NCBI GenBank assembly: GCA_947466165.1
Contig: CANIDW010000019.1
Coordinates: 1-12,193, forward strand
Direction of reading: 5' to 3'
Length of the DNA: 12,193 nucleotides
Source: Comamonadaceae bacterium
Lineage (GTDB): Bacteria; Pseudomonadota; Gammaproteobacteria; Burkholderiales; Burkholderiaceae_C
Shown here: positions 1 to 8,279 of the stretch, piece after piece
Layout of the letters: every line of letters begins with the position of its first letter
How positions within the stretch are numbered: the first letter of the stretch is position 1
Notes under the pieces: generated by a model
What the model was told of the DNA's origin: nothing
The model's database searches: none
What the model saw: only the letters and a program-made list of their open reading frames with translations
Translations under genes and position numbers: made by a program

Positions 1-398
1 ACGTCATTCACGGCGCCGACCACGGTGCGGTTGAGCGAGCGGTTCAGGGCGTTGCTGTGGCGGGTTTGGAAACCGGGCGTATCGACAAACACAAACTGCG
101 TGGGCCCGATGGATCGCATGCCGGTGATGCGGTGGCGCGTGGTTTGCGCCTTGCGCGAGGTGATGCTGATCTTTTGGCCCACCAGCGCATTGAGCAAGGT
201 GGACTTGCCGACGTTGGGTTTGCCGACGATGGCGATCAAGCCGCAGCGCTGGCCTTCGGTGGGTGTGGCCGGCGCATTGCTGGCGCGGCTGGCCATTGCC
301 CGGGCCAGCATGGCGTCGAGCGCTTCAGGCGACTGGACAGGGCTCAGGCCGGATGCAGTCTGGTCCTTAGGGGAAGCGGCTTTTTTGCCTTGGGTCAT
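1..398 (-). CDS. era: GTPase Era, N-terminal part (3' end outside window)
   Basis: Era is a membrane-associated GTPase that binds the 3' end of 16S rRNA and helps mature the 30S subunit. The visible 132 codons give an N-terminal extension of about 50 residues rich in Ala, Ser and Pro, then the G domain. The P-loop GKPNVGKS is at residues 59-66 (Lys65), a switch I/G2 stretch [13 protein letters not shown] follows, and G3 is DTPG starting at Asp106. The NKxD motif and the C-terminal KH domain lie beyond the window edge, so the gene is truncated by the window and not visibly broken. ATG at 398 is the only ATG start, because an in-frame TGA lies four codons upstream. The start is 51 bases after the rnc stop, which fits the widespread rnc-era operon. 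The N-terminal extension is longer than in E. coli Era. Confidence 0.96.
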   Translation of the reverse strand, partial: MTQGKKAASPKDQTASGLSPVQSPEALDAMLARAMASRASNAPATPTEGQRCGLIAIVGKPNVGKSTLLNALVGQKISITSRKAQTTRHRITGMRSIGPTQFVFVDTPGFQTRHSNALNRSLNRTVVGAVND

Positions 399-449
399 GA
401 AAATCCATCAGAGGCTGCCCGTAGACAGCGCAGGTTAGTGGCTCGCTGC

Positions 450-1172
450 CTAGCTCTCAAGCGTCTTGACGAATGCCAGCATGGCCGAGGCCGCAGCCTG
501 CTCACCGGCCCGGCGTGAACCGCCGATGCCGCGTTCGGCACGGCCGTATTCGGAGATTTCGCATTCGACATCGAAAGTTTGCTGGTGGGCTGCGCCTGAG
601 GTGCCGACAACGCGGTAGATTGGCAGGTTCATTTTGCGGCCCTGCAGCCATTCCTGCAGTTCGGTCTTGGGGTCTTTGCCGATGGCCGGCATTTGCGGTG
701 TGATGTCTACGTCTTTAAACAGCCGGCGCACCAGCGCCGAAGCGCTGTCAAAGCCGGCGTCCAGATAGACCGCGCCGATGATAGCTTCGAGGGCGTCTGC
801 CAGGATGGAAGGACGCTTTTGACCACCGGATTTAACTTCGCCCTCACCCAGGCGCATCAGCAGAGGAAGGCCCAGCGTCAGGGCCAGTTGGTGCAGCGTC
901 TCTTGTTTGACAAGGTTGGCGCGCACGCGGGACAAGTCGCCCTCGGGCAGTTCAGCCAACCGCTCGTACAACAGGCCGGCCACCGCCAGGTTGAGCACGG
1001 AGTCACCCAGAAATTCAAGCCGCTCGTTGTGGTCGACTGAAAAGCTGCGGTGCGTCAGCGCCTGCTGCAGCAGCTTGGGTTGGGCAAACTCGTGGGCCAG
1101 CCTTTGTTGCAGCGCCAACAACGGTCCGCCCAGGGACGGCTGAGGGGCAGAAAGTGCAGTTGGGCGACTCAT
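450..1172 (-). CDS. rnc: Ribonuclease III
   Basis: RNase III cleaves double-stranded RNA, including the 30S rRNA precursor, and acts as a homodimer in the cytoplasm. The 240-residue product has the signature [10 protein letters not shown] with metal/catalytic positions Glu50, Glu53 and Asp57. Glu77 and the later pair Asp126/Glu129 in ADALEA complete the set known from E. coli. A double-stranded-RNA-binding domain covers about residues 167-235, beginning DPKTELQEW and ending in the helix [14 protein letters not shown]. The ATG at 1172 is preferred. An in-frame TTG at 1190 would add six residues, but neither start has a good Shine-Dalgarno sequence. The gene starts 35 bases after lepB and is followed by era. 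Autoregulation by cleavage of its own leader is known in E. coli; no such hairpin was identified here. Confidence 0.96.
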   Translation of the reverse strand: MSRPTALSAPQPSLGGPLLALQQRLAHEFAQPKLLQQALTHRSFSVDHNERLEFLGDSVLNLAVAGLLYERLAELPEGDLSRVRANLVKQETLHQLALTLGLPLLMRLGEGEVKSGGQKRPSILADALEAIIGAVYLDAGFDSASALVRRLFKDVDITPQMPAIGKDPKTELQEWLQGRKMNLPIYRVVGTSGAAHQQTFDVECEISEYGRAERGIGGSRRAGEQAAASAMLAFVKTLES

Positions 1173-1207
1173 GAGCTTGGTAATGGGCAAGGGCTTAGCG
1201 GCAGCGC

Positions 1208-2191
1208 TTAGTCAAAGCCGCCTATGCGCTTGAGGTTGCCAAAGTTCATCCAGACAAAAAATGCTTTGCCAACGATGTTTTTTTCCGGCACAAAACCCCA
1301 GTAGCGCGAATCCATGGAGTTGTCGCGGTTGTCACCCATCATGAAATAGTGCCCGGGCGGCACTTTGCAGACCACGCCTTCACTGCTGTAGCGGCAGTTG
1401 TCACGAAACGGGAAGTCTTCGGTGGCCTGCACAAAAGACGGGCGATCGTCTTCATTGAGGATGCGGTATTTGCGTTGGCCGTCGGCTGCCACTTCCTGGT
1501 ACTGCTTGGTGTAGCGCAGCGCGTCCTCGTCAAAAAACTCGGGCAGCGCGGTTTTGTCCAGGGGCTTGCCATTGACAGTGATTTTTTTGTTCAGGTAAGC
1601 CACTTCGTCACCGGGCAGGCCGACCACCCGCTTGATGTAGTCCAGGCTGGGCTTGGGCGGGTAGCGGAACACCATCACATCACCGCGCTCGGGGCTGTGG
1701 TTGTCAAAAATCTTGGTGTTTAAGACCGGCAGACGCACACCGTAATGGAATTTATTGACCAGGATCAGGTCGTTGATCATGAGGGTAGGGATCATCGAGC
1801 CGGATGGGATTTTGAAGGGCTCAAACAAAAAAGAGCGCAGCACAAACACCACCACAATGACAGGGAACAAGCCGGCAGTCCAGTCCAGCCACCAGGGCTG
1901 CAACAAGAGGCTGTTACGGGCCTTGTCCAGATCGACTTCGTCAGTGCGCAGACCCTGACTGCTGAGTTCCGAGCGACGCTGGGTGACGCTCACTTGAAGC
2001 TGCTCAGCCGCCCGCCTGCGCTGGGGTAAAAAATAAAGGCGCTCAGCCAGCCAGTAGACGCCGGTGACCACAGTCGCCAAAAACAGCAGCAAGGCGAAAT
2101 TACCCTCCACCATTCCGATGTACCAGGCGCCGCCATAGCCCACAAAAGCCGCCAGCACCAGGGCCGTGATTGAACTCATGACAGCGAGCAT
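1208..2191 (-). CDS. lepB: Signal peptidase I
   Basis: This inner-membrane serine/lysine protease removes signal peptides from Sec- and Tat-exported proteins on the periplasmic side. The 327-residue product has hydrophobic segments at about residues 7-28 and 31-49. A charged cytoplasmic stretch follows, then a third hydrophobic segment at about 106-124 directly before the catalytic domain. The nucleophile is Ser132 in PSGSMIPTL. The general base is Lys187 in [12 protein letters not shown]. The conserved box [14 protein letters not shown] lies near residues 286-299. Cys266 and Cys275 correspond in placement to the disulfide pair of E. coli LepB. The ATG at 2191 overlaps the lepA stop by one base (TAATG) and follows a GGTAGAAGA stretch, so translation is probably coupled. 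Another in-frame ATG at 2179 is possible but lacks a ribosome site. lepA-lepB adjacency is a classic arrangement. Confidence 0.97.
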   Translation of the reverse strand: MLAVMSSITALVLAAFVGYGGAWYIGMVEGNFALLLFLATVVTGVYWLAERLYFLPQRRRAAEQLQVSVTQRRSELSSQGLRTDEVDLDKARNSLLLQPWWLDWTAGLFPVIVVVFVLRSFLFEPFKIPSGSMIPTLMINDLILVNKFHYGVRLPVLNTKIFDNHSPERGDVMVFRYPPKPSLDYIKRVVGLPGDEVAYLNKKITVNGKPLDKTALPEFFDEDALRYTKQYQEVAADGQRKYRILNEDDRPSFVQATEDFPFRDNCRYSSEGVVCKVPPGHYFMMGDNRDNSMDSRYWGFVPEKNIVGKAFFVWMNFGNLKRIGGFD

Positions 2192-4002
2192 TAATCTTCT
2201 ACCTGCAGTATGGCCAGGAAAGCCTCTTGGGGCACCTCGACTGAGCCGATTTGTTTCATGCGTTTTTTGCCTGCTTTTTGTTTTTCAAGCAGCTTCTTCT
2301 TGCGCGAAATGTCGCCGCCGTAGCACTTGGCGATCACGTTTTTACGCAGTGCCTTGATTGTCTCACGCGCAATCACGTTGGCCCCGATGGCCGCCTGGAT
2401 GGCAACGTCGAACTGCTGGCGTGAAATGATCTCGCGCATTTTGCTCACGACAGCGCGGCCGCGGTACTGCGACTGGCTGCGGTGAACAATGATGGACAGC
2501 GCGTCCACCCGGTCACCGTTGAGCAAAATATCCACCTTCACCACGTCCGAGGCGCGGAACTCCTTGAACTCGTAGTCCATGGAGGCGTAACCGCGTGAGA
2601 CGGACTTGAGCTTGTCAAAGAAGTCCAACACGATCTCGCCCAGCGGCATGTCGTAGGTCAGCATGACCTGTTTGCCGTGGTAAGCCATGTTCAGCTGGAT
2701 ACCGCGCTTCTGGTTGGCCAGCGTCATGACGGCGCCCACATAGTCTTGCGGCATATAAAGATGCACGGTCACGATGGGTTCGCGGATTTCCTGAATGCGC
2801 CCGGCATCCGGAATCTTGGACGGGTTTTCCACCATCAGCATCTCGCCGCCGGGCATAAGCACTTCATAGACCACGCTGGGCGCGGTGGTGATCAGGTCCT
2901 GGTCAAACTCGCGCTCCAGGCGCTCCTGCACGATCTCCATGTGCAAGAGCCCCAGAAAGCCGCAGCGAAAACCAAAGCCCAGCGCCTGGCTGACCTCGGG
3001 CTCGTAATGCAGCGAGGCGTCGTTGAGCTTGAGCTTTTCAAGCGCGTCGCGCAGCGACTCGTACTCGCTGGCCTCCGACGGGTACAAGCCGGCAAACACC
3101 TGGGGTTGGATTTCCTTGAAACCGGGCAGCGCCTGGGTAGCGGCAAAGGCCGCGCCGCCGGTGCCCGGCTTGATCATGGTGACGGTGTCGCCCACTTTGG
3201 CCGCCTGCAACTCTTTGATGCCGGCAATCACAAAGCCTACTTCACCCGCCTCCAGCGCCTGGCGCGGCTCGGTGTGCGGCGTGAAAACGCCGAGTTGCTC
3301 GGCGTTGTAGAGTGCCTCGGTGGCCATCAGTTTGATGCGGTCGCCCTTGGCCAGACGCCCGTCCACCACGCGCACCAGCATCACCACGCCCACGTAGGCG
3401 TCATACCAGCTGTCAATGATCATGGCCCGCAGCGGCGCGTCAGGGTTCCCCTTGGGCGCCGGGATGCGGGCGACAACGGCTTCGAGGATTTCGTCGATGC
3501 CCATGCCGGTCTTGGCGCTGCACGGAATCGCGTCGGTGGCGTCAATTCCAATCACATCTTCAATCTCGAGCTTGGCGTTCTCGGGATCGGCCTGCGGCAA
3601 ATCCATTTTGTTGAGCACCGGCACAACGGTCACGCCCAGGTCCAGCGCGGTGTAGCAGTTGGCCACCGTCTGCGCTTCCACGCCCTGACTGGCATCCACA
3701 ACGAGCAGCGCGCCTTCGCAAGCTGAGAGCGAACGGCTGACTTCGTAAGAGAAGTCGACATGCCCGGGGGTATCGATCAAATTGAGGTTGTAAACCTGGC
3801 CATCAGCGGCCTGGTAACGCAGTGCAGCGGTCTGCGCTTTGATGGTTATCCCACGCTCTTTTTCTAAATCCATGGAGTCCAGGACTTGGGCGCTCATTTC
3901 GCGGTCTTGCAAACCTCCGCAGCGCTGGATGATCCGGTCTGCCAGCGTGGACTTTCCGTGATCGATGTGGGCAATGATCGAAAAATTTCTGATGTGATTC
4001 AT
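2191..4002 (-). CDS. lepA: Elongation factor 4 (LepA), back-translocating GTPase
   Basis: LepA/EF4 is a ribosome-binding GTPase, implicated in back-translocation, initiation or 30S biogenesis. The 603-residue length is usual for the family. G1 is AHIDHGKST at residues 11-19, with the RGIT switch at about 50-53, G3 DTPGHVDF at 77-84 with His81, G4 NKMD at 131-134 and G5 SAK at 162-164. The C-terminal part carries the family-specific lysine-rich stretch [17 protein letters not shown] and the end QEAFLAIL. The first start is taken as ATG 4002 (MNHIRNFS). A TTG directly upstream could add one residue but is unlikely. A weak AGGCG lies about 11 bases upstream. The gene is preceded by an unusual 0.5-kb spacer containing a terminator 64 bases ahead of the start, so its transcription may begin or be controlled there. 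Confidence 0.97.
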   Translation of the reverse strand: MNHIRNFSIIAHIDHGKSTLADRIIQRCGGLQDREMSAQVLDSMDLEKERGITIKAQTAALRYQAADGQVYNLNLIDTPGHVDFSYEVSRSLSACEGALLVVDASQGVEAQTVANCYTALDLGVTVVPVLNKMDLPQADPENAKLEIEDVIGIDATDAIPCSAKTGMGIDEILEAVVARIPAPKGNPDAPLRAMIIDSWYDAYVGVVMLVRVVDGRLAKGDRIKLMATEALYNAEQLGVFTPHTEPRQALEAGEVGFVIAGIKELQAAKVGDTVTMIKPGTGGAAFAATQALPGFKEIQPQVFAGLYPSEASEYESLRDALEKLKLNDASLHYEPEVSQALGFGFRCGFLGLLHMEIVQERLEREFDQDLITTAPSVVYEVLMPGGEMLMVENPSKIPDAGRIQEIREPIVTVHLYMPQDYVGAVMTLANQKRGIQLNMAYHGKQVMLTYDMPLGEIVLDFFDKLKSVSRGYASMDYEFKEFRASDVVKVDILLNGDRVDALSIIVHRSQSQYRGRAVVSKMREIISRQQFDVAIQAAIGANVIARETIKALRKNVIAKCYGGDISRKKKLLEKQKAGKKRMKQIGSVEVPQEAFLAILQVED

Positions 4003-4066
4003 CAAAGCAAACGCCTAAGTACTTGAAATTATTGCGAAGACCAGGGGCCGACTTCGTAACAGACAT

Positions 4067-4098
4067 AAAAAAGGGCGCGTCGGTTTGCGACGCGCCCT
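4067..4098 (-). terminator. Strong intrinsic terminator upstream of lepA
   Basis: A perfect 11-bp stem (4072-4082 paired with 4088-4098, GC-rich, arm AGGGCGCGTCG) encloses a 5-base loop. On the minus strand it is followed directly by a run of six T. The T-run is only on that side, so the terminator acts on leftward transcripts heading toward lepA. It lies about 430 bases past the protease gene, which has its own terminator, and 64 bases before the lepA start. It therefore ends either a separate short transcript or a lepA leader (attenuation). Confidence 0.85.
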
Positions 4099-4213
4099 GA
4101 ACCAACAATCTATGGCAACTGCGATAGTTGGAACTTCATTGTAGGCAAAAAGCCGGTGCTGCATAGCCTCATAAAAGCCCAAACCGTGTCGTTGCAGACC
4201 AGCAACATGAAAC

Positions 4214-4309
4214 TTATACACAACTTATTCACAATTCTATTTGCGCAACTCTGAACAACTTGTGGGCGATCTGTGGATCACGCATAAATTGCTTAAAACG
4301 TGTGCACAA
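4214..4309. promoter_or_regulatory. DnaA-box cluster in the lepA upstream spacer
   Basis: Two exact matches to the DnaA box consensus TTATNCACA lie in tandem: TTATACACA at 4214-4222 and TTATTCACA at 4225-4233. Their starts are 11 bases apart, about one helical turn. One-mismatch boxes on the opposite strand are TGTGGATCA at 4272-4280 and TGTGCACAA at 4301-4309. GATC occurs at 4268, 4277 and 4325. The flanking DNA up to about 4470 is roughly one-third GC, much lower than the genes. The pattern resembles a DnaA-binding locus. Whether it titrates DnaA, controls a promoter or has replication activity is unknown. Confidence 0.5.
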
Positions 4310-4328
4310 GCACCACTCAGAAACGATC

Positions 4329-4337
4329 TATATAGCA
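4329..4337 (-). promoter_or_regulatory. Possible extended -10 promoter element
   Basis: On the minus strand the bases TGCTATATA form an extended -10 (TGN plus a TATAAT-like hexamer). A start site would fall near 4322. No good -35 hexamer is seen at 16-18 bases upstream. It is the best promoter candidate between the protease terminator and the terminator at 4067, in an AT-rich stretch where chance matches are likely. Confidence 0.3.
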
Positions 4338-4451
4338 AAATAAACCGAAAGAAGCCCTCATTCTATCCAAATTCGTTGAAGCACTATTCGCATTATGAAT
4401 AACTTAAATACAAGTTAGCGCCTACAGACAAAGAAAAAGAACCTGGGGAAA

Positions 4452-4514
4452 TAAAAAATAAATTTTTACAGGGCCTCAAAAAGCCCCCGCAACCCTGAAG
4501 CCCACAGGGCTTCA
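4452..4514 (-). terminator. Terminator region after the protease gene
   Basis: Leftward transcripts leaving the protease stop (4530) first meet a perfect 8-bp hairpin (4496-4503 with 4507-4514, loop of three). A shorter hairpin follows, GGGCTT with AGGCCC (4471-4486, one G-U pair), and then a T-rich stretch with T5 and T6 runs at 4452-4467. The second hairpin plus T-rich tract is the likely intrinsic terminator; the first may protect the mRNA end. This separates the protease unit from lepA. Confidence 0.65.
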
Positions 4515-4529
4515 AAGGCTATGGCGCGC

Positions 4530-5996
4530 TCAGCGGCCGGGGCGAATCAAGGCGTATTGCGCCAGCTCACCACGGCGGAACAGCACATTGACGGTCTTGG
4601 TTTTATCGATTTTGGCCAGCGACTGCTCAAAATCCTTGACGCTGAGCACCTCGGCATTGGCAATCGCCACGATCACGTCGCCCTCGCGCAAACCGGCGCG
4701 GGCGGCAGCGCCTTCGACCGACTCGACGCGCACACCGCCGCGCAGCTTCAATTCTTTCTTTTGCGTGTCATTGAGCTCTCCCACCACCAGCCCAATGGCC
4801 TGGGCGGGGCCCGCTACCGGGGGTTTGGCTTCGGGCGCAGCAGCACGGCGTGCGGGTTTTTCAGGCTCGATCTCAGCAATGGTCACCATCAGATCGCGCG
4901 AAGCACCACGGCGAAACACCGTGATGGGTGAACGTGTACCGGGCTTGACGTTGCCCACGAGTCGCGGCAAATCGGAGGATTTTTCGATGACCTTGCCGTC
5001 GAACCGGGTGATGATGTCGCCAGCTTCTATGCCGGCTTTGTCGGCAGGCGCACCCGCTTCCACGCCCCGAACCAAAGCGCCTTGCGCCCGGCCCAGGCCG
5101 ATGGATTCGGCGATCTCTTTGCTGACCTGCTCAATTTGCACCCCAATGCGTCCGCGCGTGACACGGCCAGTACTGCGCAGCTGGTCAGACACGCGAATGG
5201 CTTCGTCGATCGGGATAGCAAAAGATATGCCCTGAAAGCCGCCCGAACGGGAGTAAATCTGGCTGTTGATGCCGATCACCTCACCGCGCATATTGATGAG
5301 CGGCCCGCCAGAGTTACCGGGGTTGATGGCCACGTCGGTCTGGATGAAAGGCAGGTAGTCGCCGGTGTCGCGCTGCTTGGCGCTGACGATGCCGGCAGTG
5401 ACGGTATTTTCCAGGCCGAACGGCGAGCCGATGGCCATGACCCACTCGCCCACGCGCATACGGTTGGCGTCACCGATTTTGACGGCCGAAAGGCCACTGG
5501 CGTCAATTTTCACAACAGCCACGTCAGAGCGCTTATCAGCCCCGATGATCCTGGCCTTGAATTCGCGCTTGTCGGTCAGCGTGACGATGACCTCGTCCGC
5601 GCCTTCGACCACATGCGCATTGGTCATCACAAAGCCATCGCTGGACAAAACAAAGCCCGAGCCGACGCCACGCGGCTGGTCTTCATCGGGTTGACCGCGG
5701 TCCGGCCGGGGTGAGCGCGGCATGTTGGGCGGCACCGGAATCCCGAAGCGACGGAAGAACTCGAGCATTTGCTCCTCAGTGCCGCCGCCGGCTGCGCTGG
5801 CCGGTTTGGCTTTTTCGAGCGTGCGTATATTGACGACCGAAGGCCCGACCTGATCAACCAGGTCGGTGAAGTCCGGCAGCGCACGGGCTTGTGCCAAAGC
5901 CGGTTGCGGCGCCAAGATGGCAGCACTCAGGCTCAATGTCACCAGGGCGTTCAAGGCCAAAGCGCGCAAGGGGATTCGATTCAGTGGAAGCATCAT
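4530..5996 (-). CDS. mucD: Periplasmic Do-like serine protease (DegP/DegQ/MucD family)
   Basis: HtrA-type protease/chaperone for misfolded envelope proteins. The 488-residue product starts with a signal peptide (basic MMLPLNRIPLRA, hydrophobic core, cleavage likely after ALA or AQA near residues 35-37). The trypsin-like domain shows the triad His128 (TNAHVV), Asp158 (RSDVAVVKI) and Ser229 (PGNSGGPL). A Pro/Arg/Asp-rich insert lies at about residues 88-110. PDZ domain 1 spans about 275-375 and PDZ 2 about 397-482, joined by an Ala/Pro linker. The ATG at 5996 is followed by a second ATG; GAGAG lies just upstream. The symbol is chosen from context, since in related bacteria this gene follows rpoE-rseA-rseB and precedes lepA. 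Those regulators are absent here. DegP or DegQ would be equally valid family names. Confidence 0.93.
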   Translation of the reverse strand: MMLPLNRIPLRALALNALVTLSLSAAILAPQPALAQARALPDFTDLVDQVGPSVVNIRTLEKAKPASAAGGGTEEQMLEFFRRFGIPVPPNMPRSPRPDRGQPDEDQPRGVGSGFVLSSDGFVMTNAHVVEGADEVIVTLTDKREFKARIIGADKRSDVAVVKIDASGLSAVKIGDANRMRVGEWVMAIGSPFGLENTVTAGIVSAKQRDTGDYLPFIQTDVAINPGNSGGPLINMRGEVIGINSQIYSRSGGFQGISFAIPIDEAIRVSDQLRSTGRVTRGRIGVQIEQVSKEIAESIGLGRAQGALVRGVEAGAPADKAGIEAGDIITRFDGKVIEKSSDLPRLVGNVKPGTRSPITVFRRGASRDLMVTIAEIEPEKPARRAAAPEAKPPVAGPAQAIGLVVGELNDTQKKELKLRGGVRVESVEGAAARAGLREGDVIVAIANAEVLSVKDFEQSLAKIDKTKTVNVLFRRGELAQYALIRPGR

Positions 5997-6127
5997 GAGC
6001 TCTCAGAAAAAACAAGAAAAAGAAAAGCGAATTTTGACCAAATGGGGGCGCCGGCACATGTCTTCAAGTGAGCGCCTGACCTTTGTTCCACAACATCCAC
6101 CACTTTAGCGGCAAGCTGAACAAACGG

Positions 6128-6595
6128 TCACTGCGCCGCATCAGAAACCTGCAAATGCAGCGGCCTTCGCGGGGCATGCACAGCACGGCGCATGTCCAGC
6201 CAGCGCTCGGGCGCGGCCGCACGCTCCGCCCACAACCACCACACAGCACCTGCCGGATTGTCCAGTCGCAGCAGCACGGCCGATTGCAAGTCGAGCACCA
6301 CCACAGGGGCATTGAGCTCAGCGCTGGCTTGGTAGACCTCGCTCTCCCAGTACCAGTTTTCCCCGTCCCACTGCAGCTCGCCAACCGGCGAACGCCGCCA
6401 GCCGGCTGTCATGGCCAGGCCAGCCAGCAGGCAGCACAGCACCCCCAGCAGCGGCCGCCAGTCGCCTGGCGGCGCACTGCGCCACCACCAAATGGTGACA
6501 CCGGCAGCCAACAACCAGCCGAAAAACAAAAAAAACACCAGAAAACGCGAACGCCCCAAGGGATAGCTCACCGATGGGGCGTTGTGCAGGGTCAC
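6128..6595 (-). CDS. YgfX/CptA-like two-helix membrane protein
   Basis: The 155-residue product has hydrophobic segments at about residues 18-36 and 46-65. A soluble part follows with LQWDGENWYWES (about 74-85), a VVVLDLQSAVLLRL strand pair (about 98-111) and LWAERAAAPERWLDMRRAV (about 121-139). This plan and the end motif resemble E. coli YgfX (CptA), where a similar LRWQGQEW, MMLRLR and LWLAADSMDEAEWRDLRR run occurs. The comparison is from memory. YgfX is an inner-membrane protein linked to SdhE and reported as a toxin acting on cytoskeletal proteins; its role here is unknown and no sdhE lies beside it. The start is uncertain. GTG at 6595, 13 bases after the fabF stop, avoids overlap; an in-frame ATG at 6676 would overlap fabF by 68 bases. 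No clear ribosome site is seen. In some gammaproteobacteria ygfX lies next to rpoE, which fits the lost sigma-E neighbourhood. Confidence 0.7.
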   Translation of the reverse strand: MTLHNAPSVSYPLGRSRFLVFFLFFGWLLAAGVTIWWWRSAPPGDWRPLLGVLCCLLAGLAMTAGWRRSPVGELQWDGENWYWESEVYQASAELNAPVVVLDLQSAVLLRLDNPAGAVWWLWAERAAAPERWLDMRRAVHAPRRPLHLQVSDAAQ

Positions 6596-6608
6596 AGCAG
6601 GGGCCGTT

Positions 6609-7853
6609 TTAAATCCGCTTAAAAACCAGAGAGCCGTTGGTGCCGCCAAAACCGAAATTGTTTTTAAGTGCCACATCCATCTTCACATCACGCGCCGTGT
6701 TGGCGCAGTAGTCCAGGTCACACTCCGGATCCTGGTTGAAGATGTTGATGGTGGGCGGTACTTTTTGATGATGAAGCGCCAGCACGGTGTAGACCGATTC
6801 GATGCCGCCCGCACCACCTAGCAAGTGACCCGTCATGGACTTGGTCGAACTCACCACCATGCGCCGGGCATGCTCGCCGAAAGCGGCTTTGATAGCCTGG
6901 GTTTCATTGATGTCACCCAAGGGTGTGGAGGTGCCGTGTGCGTTGAGGTACTGAACCTGATCAGCATTGACTGCGGCGTTGGCCAAGGCACTCAACATAG
7001 CGCGGCGCGGGCCGTCCATGCTGGGCGCGGTCATGTGGCCGGCGTCAGCGCTCATGCCGAAACCGGCGAGCTCGCCATAAATCCGGGCACCACGCGCCTT
7101 GGCGTGTTCGTATTCTTCAAGCACCATCACGCCTGCGCCCTCGCCCAGCACAAAACCGTCGCGGTCTTTGTCCCAGGGGCGGCTGGCGGTTTGAGGGTCG
7201 TCGTTGCGGGTAGACAGCGCCCGCATGGCGGCAAAGCCGCCCACGCCCAGCGGGGAGACGGTGGCTTCTGAGCCGCCGGCGATCATCACGTCGGCGTCGC
7301 CGTATTCGATCATGCGGCCAGCTTGACCAATGCAATGCAGGCCGGTGGTGCAGGCCGTGACGATGGCGATGTTGGGGCCCTTAAAGCCGAACTTCATCGA
7401 CACATGTCCGGAAATCATGTTGATGATGGAGCCGGGTACAAAAAACGGTGTGATGCGCCTAGGCCCCTTGGCAACCAGTTCAACCTTGGTTTCTTCAATC
7501 AGCGGCAGGCCGCCAATGCCCGAACCGATGACGCAACCTATACGCACGGCCTGATCTTCGGTCAGTAAATCGCCTATCGGCAAACCGCTGTCCGCCACGG
7601 CCTGACAAGCTGCAGCCATGCCGTAATGGATGAAAGTGTCCATGTGCCGGCCTTCTTTTTCAGCGATGTAATCACTGATCTGGAAACCCTTGACCTCCCC
7701 TGCGATCTTGCAGGAGAAAGCGGTGGCATCAAACTTGGTAATCAGCCCGATGCCTGATTGCCCGGCCAGAAGGTTGGTCCAATTTTCAGCTACCGTGTTG
7801 CCCACGGGGCTGATACAACCCAGACCTGTCACTACGACGCGACGACGGCTCAT
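6609..7853 (-). CDS. fabF: 3-oxoacyl-[ACP] synthase II
   Basis: FabF condenses malonyl-ACP with acyl-ACP in chain elongation, including the temperature-sensitive step toward cis-vaccenate in E. coli. The 414-residue product is full length. The catalytic set is Cys168 in VTACTTG, His306 in [11 protein letters not shown], Lys338 in SSTKS and His343 in [10 protein letters not shown]. The end [14 protein letters not shown] is typical. The ATG at 7853 is chosen because AGGA sits seven bases upstream; a TTG two codons earlier is less likely. The gene follows acpP across a terminator-like hairpin, so it probably depends on readthrough or on its own promoter. Its stop is 13 bases before the YgfX-like gene. 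Confidence 0.98.
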   Translation of the reverse strand: MSRRRVVVTGLGCISPVGNTVAENWTNLLAGQSGIGLITKFDATAFSCKIAGEVKGFQISDYIAEKEGRHMDTFIHYGMAAACQAVADSGLPIGDLLTEDQAVRIGCVIGSGIGGLPLIEETKVELVAKGPRRITPFFVPGSIINMISGHVSMKFGFKGPNIAIVTACTTGLHCIGQAGRMIEYGDADVMIAGGSEATVSPLGVGGFAAMRALSTRNDDPQTASRPWDKDRDGFVLGEGAGVMVLEEYEHAKARGARIYGELAGFGMSADAGHMTAPSMDGPRRAMLSALANAAVNADQVQYLNAHGTSTPLGDINETQAIKAAFGEHARRMVVSSTKSMTGHLLGGAGGIESVYTVLALHHQKVPPTINIFNQDPECDLDYCANTARDVKMDVALKNNFGFGGTNGSLVFKRI

Positions 7854-7868
7854 TCGCAAATCCTGGAG

Positions 7869-7901
7869 AAAAACTCAAAAGGCCGCGAACGGCCTTTGAG
7901 T
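7869..7901 (-). terminator. Intrinsic terminator/attenuator between acpP and fabF
   Basis: A 12-bp stem (7873-7885 with 7890-7901, one bulged A) closes a TTCG loop. On the minus strand it is followed by a short T-run (TTTTTCTCC). It begins 19 bases after the acpP stop and ends just before the fabF ribosome site. It likely ends most acpP transcripts and lets a fraction continue, giving more AcpP than FabF. Confidence 0.75.
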
Positions 7902-7920
7902 AAGTTGGGGAAAAGCCTGA

Positions 7921-8250
<330 letters not shown>

Positions 8251-8279
8251 TTAAAACTCAGTTTTTACCTCAAAAGGCC

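Larger units (their letters stand above)
4067..4322 (-). ncRNA. Candidate small RNA or attenuated lepA leader
   Basis: A leftward transcript of about 255 bases is inferred from an extended -10 candidate at 4329-4337 to the strong terminator at 4067-4098. On the transcribed strand it can form a hairpin from GTTGC/GCAAC arms (4191-4206) and another from CAACT/AGTTG arms (4116-4130), ahead of the terminator hairpin. No convincing protein is encoded; the only small reading frame is 20 codons (4110-4172). I do not recognise it as 6S, tmRNA or any other named family. Only the terminator is solid; the 5' end and existence of the RNA are inference. Confidence 0.3.

Noticed and set aside
2677..3726. 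349-codon open frame on the plus strand opposite lepA
   Set aside because: Its composition (His-, Gly- and Leu-rich, no recognisable domain) is that of a mirror of the highly conserved lepA coding strand in GC-rich DNA.
4015..4221. 68-codon minus-strand frame in the lepA upstream spacer
   Set aside because: It runs through the terminator hairpin and T-run, has no ribosome site and no recognisable sequence.
4214..4470. Chromosomal origin oriC
   Set aside because: DnaA boxes and AT-rich DNA are present, but there is no dnaA/dnaN/rpmH neighbourhood, the exact boxes are few and gene direction does not change here. Kept only as a DnaA-box cluster.
4521..5714. Several plus-strand open frames opposite the protease gene
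   Set aside because: They mirror an unmistakable protease reading frame, overlap each other and show no domain.
6083..6091. GGAAC motif (minus strand) resembling a sigma-E -35 box before the protease
   Set aside because: No matching sigma-E -10 sequence lies 16-17 bases downstream.
6064..6384. 106-codon minus-strand frame overlapping the YgfX-like gene and reaching toward the protease
   Set aside because: It lies mostly out of frame inside the better supported YgfX-like gene and lacks any recognisable motif. I could not identify it as a remnant of rpoE or rseB.
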